From positions 1 through 6,282 of the forward strand of contig JAIRSA010000179.1 of assembly GCA_031255695.1 (NCBI GenBank): a DNA stretch of 6,282 bases, written 5' to 3'. Numbering within the stretch: the first letter of the stretch is position 1; each line of letters begins with the position of its first letter. Under the pieces are notes generated by a model that saw only the letters and a list, made by a program, of their open reading frames with translations, did not search any database and was not told where the DNA came from. The position numbers and the translations under genes are program-made. The DNA is from Eubacteriales Family XIII. Incertae Sedis bacterium. Lineage in GTDB: Bacteria > Bacillota > Clostridia > Peptostreptococcales > Anaerovoracaceae. Positions 1-4,987 of the stretch are shown here, in pieces.

Positions 1-4
1 TCAG

Positions 5-1849
5 TTACACAATATTCTTCTTCCCTCTGATGGGCGGCAGCGGCAATGTCACCATCACCCGTGTGCCCTTCCTCTCCTTGCTCTCGATCTCTATGCTGCC
101 CTTGTGCTCCTCAATGATCTGCTTCGATATCGCAAGCCCCAGACCGGTCCCGCCGGCGCTCCTTGAACGCGCCTTGTCCACGCGGAAAAAGCGCTCGAAC
201 ACCCTCGCCACCTCGCCTTCAGGTATGCCTATCCCATTGTCGCTTATGACGATATAGGCGCTCGGCGGGTCCGCATAGGCGTCTATGTCTATCCTTCCAT
301 CTTCACCTGTGTATTTTATCGCATTGCTGAGTATATTAAGCACCACCTGCTCGATGCGGTCCCTGTCCATCTCAAGCAGTATGCGCGTGTCGGCGTCGAA
401 CAATATGTTGAGGCGCTGATTCTTCGCCTTCGCCATCATCTCCACCTTTTTCACCGCCAGCTTCAGCAGCATTATCAGATCGCCCTCTTTCTTATGCCAT
501 TTTTCCTGCTTGTAGTCCAGCCTCGACAGCTGCAGGAGATCCTTCACGAGCCGGTTCATACGGTCCGCCTCGTCGTCCACGATCTTCAGGAACTCTGCGG
601 CCGTCTCCTGGTTCTCCACGCCTCCGAGCAGCAGCGTCTCGGTGTAGCTCTTTATGGTCGTGAGCGGCGTCTTCAGCTCGTGCGACACATTCGCCACGAA
701 ATCCGTCTGCATCTTTTCGAGCTTCTGCTGCTCCGTTATGTCCTGAAGCAGCATTATCACTCCTATGTCCTGGCCCCCCTCGTCCTGGAAGCGGTCATAG
801 CGCACCGCGTAGGTCGCCCCGCCGTGGGACATCAGCTCCATCGCCGCGCCGCTCTCGCAGTTTTTGCGTATCCTCTTCAGCGTGAGGTCCGTGTCGTGCC
901 CCCCGACGATCTTGTCGTAATGCTTGGTCCTGATGTCCTCCTCGTCGAACTTCAGCATCTCCCGCGCCGCCGGGTTTGCGTGGATTATCTGGCCCGACAG
1001 GTCCACGGCGATCAGCCCGTCCGCCATATTCTTCAGTATGGCCGCCAGCTTGTTCTTCTCGTTGGAGATTTCCGAAACCGTGCGCCCAAGCTCGATCCTG
1101 AGCAGGTTGAACATCTCGGCGAAGCGCCCGATCTCATCGTCCGACTTGATGCTGACCTCCTGGCTGAAATCGCCCTGGGCCATCTTCTCCGCCTTCTCCG
1201 TCACGTCATTTATAGGGACAGTGATGCTCCTGGCAATGAAAAAGCCCAGCACCACCGTAATGGCCAGGGCTATCGCCATGGCGCGCACAAATATGAACCG
1301 CGACTCGTCCAGGGTCTCCCGGATGCTCGTCATGTCGGTCCTGAAATACAGCACGCCGTTTATATCGCCGTCCCTCCCGACAATGGGGAAGACCAGGTTC
1401 TTGACAGGGATATCCTCATTGTCGCGCATATACGTGGCGTCGAGCTCGCCGAACTCGCTGAATTCCCCGTTGAGCGCCCTGAAAATCAGCGGCTCGTCCA
1501 ACAGGCCGTAGGCGCTGAGCCCCTTGTACTCGTTCGTGGCCGCTATTATCGACCAATGCGAGTCGATCACGAATATCTCGTTCTGGAGCGTCCTCGACCA
1601 AGCGTCCACGCTCGTCTGGATCTCCTCGCGGTGCTCAGCCGGGACATCGTAGCCCTCAAGCGAAGTCAATAGGGTTGTTTCGCTGACAGTCTTTCTCAGA
1701 TTCGAGACAATAGAAGCATTGTAATAAGCTTCCAGCTGGTTCATTATGAAAACGCCTATTATGGATGTGGCAATAAAAACCAATAAGAGATAGATGAAAA
1801 CGATCTTCCATCTGATGCTGCTCCACATTTTTCTGCGCTTTTCAGGCAT
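5..1849 (-). CDS. walK: WalK-type essential sensor histidine kinase
   Basis: Membrane sensor kinase that phosphorylates WalR and tunes peptidoglycan hydrolysis to growth. The 614 residues match the usual WalK length and order. Membrane segments lie at about 15-36 and 186-207 and enclose an extracellular sensor region of about 150 residues. HAMP follows at about 203-256 and PAS at about 265-370. The H-box, with phospho-acceptor His390 in VSHELKTP, comes next. The ATPase domain has the N-box (NILSNAIKYT, about 505-514), DNGIGI at 537, FERFFR at 551 and GGTGLGL at 566. The start sits 3 nt after the walR stop and 9 nt after a perfect AGGAGG, so translation is probably coupled. The stop codon is at 7-5, and only 4 bases follow, so a walH/walI-like gene downstream cannot be judged. 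The family assignment is firm. The WalK identity rests on the TM-sensor-TM-HAMP-PAS-kinase architecture plus the adjoining WalR; PhoR-like kinases share much of this order. Confidence 0.93.
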   Translation of the reverse strand: MPEKRRKMWSSIRWKIVFIYLLLVFIATSIIGVFIMNQLEAYYNASIVSNLRKTVSETTLLTSLEGYDVPAEHREEIQTSVDAWSRTLQNEIFVIDSHWSIIAATNEYKGLSAYGLLDEPLIFRALNGEFSEFGELDATYMRDNEDIPVKNLVFPIVGRDGDINGVLYFRTDMTSIRETLDESRFIFVRAMAIALAITVVLGFFIARSITVPINDVTEKAEKMAQGDFSQEVSIKSDDEIGRFAEMFNLLRIELGRTVSEISNEKNKLAAILKNMADGLIAVDLSGQIIHANPAAREMLKFDEEDIRTKHYDKIVGGHDTDLTLKRIRKNCESGAAMELMSHGGATYAVRYDRFQDEGGQDIGVIMLLQDITEQQKLEKMQTDFVANVSHELKTPLTTIKSYTETLLLGGVENQETAAEFLKIVDDEADRMNRLVKDLLQLSRLDYKQEKWHKKEGDLIMLLKLAVKKVEMMAKAKNQRLNILFDADTRILLEMDRDRIEQVVLNILSNAIKYTGEDGRIDIDAYADPPSAYIVISDNGIGIPEGEVARVFERFFRVDKARSRSAGGTGLGLAISKQIIEEHKGSIEIESKERKGTRVMVTLPLPPIRGKKNIV

Positions 1850-1852
1850 TTA

Positions 1853-2554
1853 CTAAGGCCTCCTGAAATAGTACCCTATCCCTCGTTTGGTCATGATGTA
1901 CTTGGGGGCGCTTGAATCGTCCTCCAGCTTCTCGCGGAGCCTCCTCACGGTCACGTCGACGGTGCGGATGTCGCCGTAGTACTCGTAGCCCCAGACGTCC
2001 GTCAGGAGATCCTCCCTGGAAAACACCCGGTTCTCCCTCTCCGCAAGGTACTGCAGCAGTTCGAATTCCCGCAATGTCAGTTCGAGCGCGACGCCGTTCT
2101 TGCGCACCTCGTAGCGGTTCATGTCAATGGCGAGGCTGCCGAACTCCATCACGTTCGAGGCCCCATCCTTGTCCGGCTCGTCGAAGCCGAACCTCCTGAT
2201 ATTCGCCTTTATCCTGGCCACAAGCTCCCTCATGCCGAAGGGTTTCGTGATATAGTCGTCGGCGCCCAGCTCCAGGCCAAGCACCTTGTCCACCTCTTCC
2301 TCCTTCGCGGTCAGCATGATGATGGGCACTATGCTCGTCTCCCTCACCTTCTTGCAGATCTCGAAGCCGTCCATCCCCGGCAGCATCACGTCCAGCAATA
2401 TTATGTCCGGCTTGGCGTTCAGGGCCTTCTCCAGCCCCGACACGCCGTCATAGGCCGTTTCGACATCAAATCCTTCCTTTTTAAGGTTGAACTGGATAAT
2501 ATCGGAGATCGACTTTTCGTCCTCAATTATTAAGACCTTCTTTGCTTCCATCAT
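1853..2554 (-). CDS. walR: WalR-type OmpR/PhoB response regulator
   Basis: DNA-binding response regulator paired with WalK. The receiver domain (about 5-118) shows the acidic pocket Glu11-Asp12, phospho-acceptor Asp55 in LLDVMLPG, the switch Thr82 in MLTAKEEE and Lys104 in ITKPFG. The OmpR/PhoB winged helix covers about 134-233, with LTLREFELLQYLA before the recognition helix and DIRTVDVTVRRLREKLED in it, then GIGYYFRRP at the end. This C-terminal signature is typical of WalR/YycF/VicR rather than PhoP or PhoB. Length, 233 residues, is normal. There are two start codons in tandem. An AGGAG lies 3 nt before the first (2554) and 6 nt before the second (2551), so the second may be the real start and the protein one residue shorter. 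It lies 47 nt after the M23 gene and 3 nt before walK, with no terminator in either gap, so it is read as part of one unit. Confidence 0.95.
   Translation of the reverse strand: MMEAKKVLIIEDEKSISDIIQFNLKKEGFDVETAYDGVSGLEKALNAKPDIILLDVMLPGMDGFEICKKVRETSIVPIIMLTAKEEEVDKVLGLELGADDYITKPFGMRELVARIKANIRRFGFDEPDKDGASNVMEFGSLAIDMNRYEVRKNGVALELTLREFELLQYLAERENRVFSREDLLTDVWGYEYYGDIRTVDVTVRRLREKLEDDSSAPKYIMTKRGIGYYFRRP
1859..1864 (-). promoter_or_regulatory. walK ribosome binding site inside walR
   Basis: A perfect AGGAGG on the minus strand, 9 nt before the walK ATG. It is formed by the Arg-Arg codons near the end of walR. The walR stop TAG is followed at once by TAA in the same frame and then the walK ATG. 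Ribosomes finishing walR sit directly over the walK start, which suggests coupled synthesis of the two partners. Confidence 0.85.
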
Positions 2555-2557
2555 ATT

Positions 2558-2562
2558 CTCCT
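2558..2562 (-). promoter_or_regulatory. walR ribosome binding site
   Basis: AGGAG on the minus strand, 3 nt from the ATG at 2554 and 6 nt from the ATG at 2551. The spacing favours the downstream codon, which would drop only one Met from the product. Confidence 0.7.
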
Positions 2563-2576
2563 GACAAAACTAAAAC

Positions 2577-2592
2577 AGCCTATAAGCCTATA
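2577..2592. repeat. Tandem octamer in the peptidase-walR gap
   Basis: AGCCTATA occurs twice in direct tandem on the plus strand (TATAGGCT twice on the minus strand), and a further AGCC stands at 2597-2600. It occupies the 47-nt gap between the peptidase stop and the walR ribosome site. It could be replication slippage or a minor binding site. No hairpin or terminator accompanies it. Confidence 0.6.
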
Positions 2593-2601
2593 CATTAGCC
2601 A

Positions 2602-4590
2602 TTACAGATAATTCAATGGGTTCTTGGGGGTCCCGTTTATATGCACCTCGAAGTGCAGGTGCGGTCCCGTGCTGTTCCCCGTATTCCCTACATTCGCGAT
2701 ATGCTGGCCCTGGTATACCTTGTCGCCCTTGGAGACAAGCAGCTTGCTGCAATGCCCGTAGAGGGTCTCCCTGTTCGCGCCGTGATCTATTATCACGGTA
2801 TAGCCTAGGGCGCCGTTCCATCCTGAAAAGACGACCTTGCCGCCGTCCGCCGCCCTTATGGCGGTCCCGCTCGGCGACGCGAGGTCTATGCCGTTATGGT
2901 GCCTGCCCCATCTCATCCCGAAGCGCGAGCTCAGCCGCCCACGCGTCGGATACTCGAAATATCCGAGGCCGATCAGCGGCGGCACCGCCTTCGTGCCCAC
3001 CAGCACGACCTGCGACGATGGCTCTGCCAATGTCATGGATTCCAGTTCCTTCTTGCCCGTCTCGAACCCGTTCTGCTTCGTTATCTCCGCCGTGACGCGC
3101 CGCTCGCCGTTGGTGCCGGCCAGCTTCACGGTCTGCTCGCCCTGGTACATGGCGGAGGTGTCCTCATAGACTATGCCATAGGGCACCGGCTCCAGGTATG
3201 ACGCCACTTCTACGGTCTCCACCGTGACCAGCGGCACTATGCGCTCCAGCTTCACCTCCGCGCCGATCTGCATGCGCTCCGGCACGATCTCCGGGTTGAG
3301 CTGCATCAGCTCCGCCGTCTTGAGCCCGTTCGCCTTGGCGATATCGGACAGCGTCTCGCCTTTCACGACCACATGCACCTGCTGCTCCACCGCCCCCGTC
3401 AGTATATAGTCCAGCACCGTATCCGGGTCCTCCAGGTTGGCCAGCTTGGTGTCTACCTCTTTTATCTGCACATTTTCGGCAAAGCCTATGCTCTTGTACT
3501 CCCTTTCCACCCCGTCGGCGCCTTCAGTGTACTGATCCTTGACAGTGCCCAGAAGCGCCTCGGCAGTCTCGGCGCTGTCGAGCACCGCAAGCTTCTCCCC
3601 GTCGGCCACGATGGCGTAGCCCGTGACCTTCATGTCCTTCATATATGTCAGATGGTGCAGCACATCCTCATGGCCGTCCATCTTCTCCCCCGACACGTAT
3701 ACCCGCCTGAAGCTTATGTCCTTCTGCGGATCTATCTTTATCTGGGCCTCATAGGCCTCAGAAAGCTTGTCGCCCACCAGGCCGACAGTGCTGTACACGA
3801 TGTCCTTGTCCTTCACGAAGCCCAGCGGCTTGCCGTTATACATGTACTCATACGCGCTGTAATGGTTTATGACGCCGACAGCGCAGAGCGCCAGCGCGAA
3901 CACGGTGCACAGCGCCGCCGCCGTAGCCCTCTTGTGCCTTTCGAAAAAGGCGCAGACAGCGTCCCAGCACCTTGCCAGTGCGCCGCCCGCCGCTTTCAGC
4001 CCCTTCGCAGCCGCAAGCGCCGCACAGGCCGCCGTGCGCCCCGTGGCCAGGGCCGCAGCCTTCAAGGCCGCCTTCGACCACATATACGCCGCCCGTGCCT
4101 TCCTGCCGGCCAGGCCGCACAGGCCCGCAATCCCCGAAAACGCGGCTATCGCCCATAGCGCCGCCGGGCTGCCGCTTTCGGCCGCCGCGCGGAGCCGCGC
4201 CAGCAGCCCCCCCGCGATATGCGAGGCGCTGCCCATGAGCCAGCCCGCGCCACGCGCTGCGGCGCCTGCGGCCCTCAGCGCCCAGGCCTTTGCCAGAGCC
4301 GCCGCCCTAGCCAGCCCGCGCCCGCAGACAGCCAGGCCGCCGAGGCAGTAGGCGAAAAAAACACCGGCCTTCTTCAGCGCCGGCTCAGATGCCCTCCGCG
4401 CCTTGCCAAAAAAGGCAAAAACGCGATCGACCGCCTGATCGATCACAGGGCTCGGCTGCTCGCGGCGCATAGAGCTATCACAAGGCTTATCGTCACGGGA
4501 AGCCAAAATTTTAGTTTTTTTTATATTAATACTCGACTTGTATGTTATCATATTCGTGGTTCTTCTCACATATCTTTTGCCTGTCATCAT
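2602..4590 (-). CDS. Membrane-anchored LysM-G5-M23 cell-wall metallopeptidase
   Basis: Zinc peptidase expected to cut peptide cross-links or stems of peptidoglycan outside the membrane. The order over 662 residues is: a basic, AT-coded start (1-45); an alanine-rich stretch (about 66-215); a single hydrophobic anchor (about 222-241, RATAAALCTVFALALCAVGV); an extracellular region of unclear family (about 245-400); LysM (about 405-449, VVVKGETLSDIAKANGL...LNPEI); G5 (about 451-532); and M23/lysostaphin-type peptidase (about 546-662). The catalytic set is complete: His565 and Asp569 in HHNGID, His613 in LYGHC, and His644 and His646 in GPHLHFE. The start at 4590 follows GGGAGAGGG directly. A second ATG at 4587 has better spacing, and ATG codons at residues 14 and 41 lack a good ribosome site. 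The neighbours walR and walK are downstream in the same unit, which fits a cell-wall remodelling role. G5-M23 proteins usually have a much shorter cytoplasmic tail. The exact bond cut cannot be told from the sequence. Confidence 0.93.
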   Translation of the reverse strand: MMTGKRYVRRTTNMITYKSSINIKKTKILASRDDKPCDSSMRREQPSPVIDQAVDRVFAFFGKARRASEPALKKAGVFFAYCLGGLAVCGRGLARAAALAKAWALRAAGAAARGAGWLMGSASHIAGGLLARLRAAAESGSPAALWAIAAFSGIAGLCGLAGRKARAAYMWSKAALKAAALATGRTAACAALAAAKGLKAAGGALARCWDAVCAFFERHKRATAAALCTVFALALCAVGVINHYSAYEYMYNGKPLGFVKDKDIVYSTVGLVGDKLSEAYEAQIKIDPQKDISFRRVYVSGEKMDGHEDVLHHLTYMKDMKVTGYAIVADGEKLAVLDSAETAEALLGTVKDQYTEGADGVEREYKSIGFAENVQIKEVDTKLANLEDPDTVLDYILTGAVEQQVHVVVKGETLSDIAKANGLKTAELMQLNPEIVPERMQIGAEVKLERIVPLVTVETVEVASYLEPVPYGIVYEDTSAMYQGEQTVKLAGTNGERRVTAEITKQNGFETGKKELESMTLAEPSSQVVLVGTKAVPPLIGLGYFEYPTRGRLSSRFGMRWGRHHNGIDLASPSGTAIRAADGGKVVFSGWNGALGYTVIIDHGANRETLYGHCSKLLVSKGDKVYQGQHIANVGNTGNSTGPHLHFEVHINGTPKNPLNYL
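3946..4395 (-). other. Alanine-rich low-complexity region of the M23 protein
   Basis: Codes residues about 66-215 of the peptidase, before the membrane anchor. It is dominated by Ala, Gly, Leu, Arg and Lys with scattered Trp and Cys, and it alternates weakly hydrophobic and basic stretches. Examples are ARAAALAKAWALRAAG at about 94-109 and ARAAYMWSKAALKAAALATG at about 165-184, which resemble each other. It may form several amphipathic helices lying on the inner face of the membrane, or extra weak membrane segments. I recognise no domain. DNA here is much richer in GC than the first 120 bases of the gene. Confidence 0.7.
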
Positions 4591-4599
4591 CCCTCTCCC
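4591..4599 (-). promoter_or_regulatory. Ribosome binding site of the M23 gene
   Basis: The purine run GGGAGAGGG abuts the ATG at 4590. Its GGAG core is 4 nt from that codon and 7 nt from the next ATG at 4587, so initiation may favour the second. No other ATG in the first 45 codons has a comparable site, which is why the long form was kept. Confidence 0.65.
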
Positions 4600-4607
4600 A
4601 CGTCCTA

Positions 4608-4613
4608 ATTATA
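4608..4613 (-). promoter_or_regulatory. Possible second -10 element close to the M23 start
   Basis: A perfect TATAAT on the minus strand. No acceptable -35 hexamer lies 16-18 bases upstream, and a transcript starting from it would leave only about 10 nt before the start codon. It may be chance. Confidence 0.2.
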
Positions 4614-4679
4614 CTTTGGCGCGTATAGCCGCCACAGCAGCGGCCATGCACGAAACTGTCATTGTACATTTGCAAGATG

Positions 4680-4749
4680 CCGGTACACGATGCGCCGTAG
4701 GCGGCAGGGCCGCCCAGCCCAACAATAAGCAGGGCGCACAAGATACCGG
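4680..4749 (-). promoter_or_regulatory. Predicted long hairpin in the peptidase leader
   Basis: Read on the minus strand, CCGGTA (4749-4744) pairs perfectly with TACCGG (4685-4680), and inside it TGCGCC (4738-4733) pairs with GGCGCA (4696-4691). The two helices are separated by a symmetric 5/5 internal loop. Within the apical part GGCGG (4714-4710) can pair with CCGCC (4704-4700). It lies about 30-95 nt into the leader expected from the promoter at 4783-4811. The nested layout suggests a folded 5' leader with a regulatory role. I do not recognise a known riboswitch family, and the pairing is from inspection, without an energy calculation. Confidence 0.45.
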
Positions 4750-4759
4750 GCCAAAGAAT

Positions 4760-4801
4760 AGCCTGTTGAATAGTACATTGATAGTATACTACAAACAGGC
4801 T
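4760..4801. repeat. 42-bp interrupted dyad across the promoter
   Basis: Outer arms AGCCTGTT (4760-4767) and AACAGGCT (4794-4801) are exact reverse complements. Inner arms TAGTA (4771-4775) and TACTA (4787-4791) are also exact, with an 11-bp centre. The dyad contains the -10 hexamer and the expected start point and stops 4 bp short of the -35. That is a classic position for a repressor operator. It could alternatively be an RNA hairpin in transcripts reading in from the upstream gene. Confidence 0.6.
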
Positions 4802-4811
4802 CATTTTTCAA
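4783..4811 (-). promoter_or_regulatory. Sigma-A-type promoter of the peptidase-walRK unit
   Basis: On the minus strand the -35 is TTGAAA (4811-4806) and the -10 is TATACT (4788-4783), with an ideal 17-base spacer. Each hexamer has five of six consensus bases. The expected start is near 4776, giving a leader of about 185 nt to the peptidase start. An AT-rich, A-tract stretch directly upstream may act as an UP element. It is the only well-formed promoter I see before the three downstream genes. Confidence 0.7.
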
Positions 4812-4860
4812 ACCGTTTTTGCATTTTCGCATTATTTTCATGATAAAACTGTTATAATTC
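4812..4860 (-). promoter_or_regulatory. AT-rich A-tract stretch upstream of the -35
   Basis: In minus-strand orientation this has repeated short A runs (AAAA, AAAA, AAAAA) within about 30 bases, plus a further AAAAA that overlaps the -35, in a locally very AT-rich island surrounded by GC-rich DNA. It is suited to act as an UP element or an intrinsically curved promoter segment. The spacing of the runs is only roughly helical. Confidence 0.4.
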
Positions 4861-4882
4861 ACATGACGGCCGCCGATATGGC

Positions 4883-4906
4883 ATCCAGGCCGCGGCCGGC
4901 TTGGAT
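4883..4906 (-). other. GC-rich hairpin between the DnaD-type gene and the promoter
   Basis: ATCCA and TGGAT flank a GCCG/CGGC core with one mismatch, giving a 5+4 bp stem and a 4-nt loop. It lies about 80 bases past the stop of the DnaD-type gene. On the minus strand no T-run follows, so it is not a standard intrinsic terminator. It might slow transcription or protect the 3' end of the message. Confidence 0.35.
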
Positions 4907-4987
4907 AAAACCGGCTGGGAACCATGCGTCCCCGCGCCCCTGTGGCAGCCAGGCAGCAGCAGGCGCCGGCGGCGCTTGCTGGCGATG

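Larger units (their letters stand above)
4591..4987 (-). other. Gene-free control region before the peptidase-walRK unit
   Basis: A 397-base stretch between the stop of the DnaD-type gene and the peptidase start. On the minus strand it holds, in order: a GC-rich part with short hairpins and no T-run; an AT-rich tract (about 4802-4860); a sigma-A-type promoter within a 42-bp dyad; and a leader of about 185 nt with a predicted long hairpin. No frame in it shows remnants of an AAA+ ATPase or of purA, genes that often neighbour dnaD or walRK in Bacillota. No tRNA was seen. Confidence 0.75.

Noticed and set aside
494..1672. A 392-codon plus-strand open frame opposite walK.
   Set aside because: It mirrors conserved kinase codons on the other strand and shows composition typical of an antisense shadow.
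4680..4776. c-di-AMP (ydaO) or c-di-GMP riboswitch in the peptidase leader.
   Set aside because: The location is plausible, but I could not match the conserved segments of these families by eye; it is therefore left as an unassigned structured leader.
4526..4804. A 92-codon minus-strand frame with a hydrophobic, signal-peptide-like start that overlaps the 5' end of the peptidase gene.
   Set aside because: Its ATG lies between the -35 and -10 of the good promoter, has no ribosome site, and the frame overlaps the better supported peptidase start by 65 bases. The hydrophobic part coincides with the leader hairpin, which may explain the pattern.
4853..4858. Plus-strand TATAAT suggesting a divergent promoter.
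   Set aside because: No -35 hexamer is found at proper spacing and there is no credible plus-strand gene downstream.
4740..4866. WalR box (TGTWAH, 5 bases, TGTWAH) near the promoter.
   Set aside because: Only isolated half-sites appear, such as TGTTAT at 4850-4855 on the plus strand; no second copy sits 11 bases away on either side.
4591..4987. Possible remnant of the missing DnaC/DnaI AAA+ domain or other pseudogene in the gap.
   Set aside because: I translated the region past the DnaD-type stop by eye and saw no Walker A-like GxxGxGK or other ATPase motif in any minus-strand frame.
4883..4987. Intrinsic terminator for the DnaD-type gene.
   Set aside because: GC-rich hairpins are present (for example 4883-4906), but none is followed by a T-run on the minus strand, so read-through into the peptidase unit cannot be excluded.
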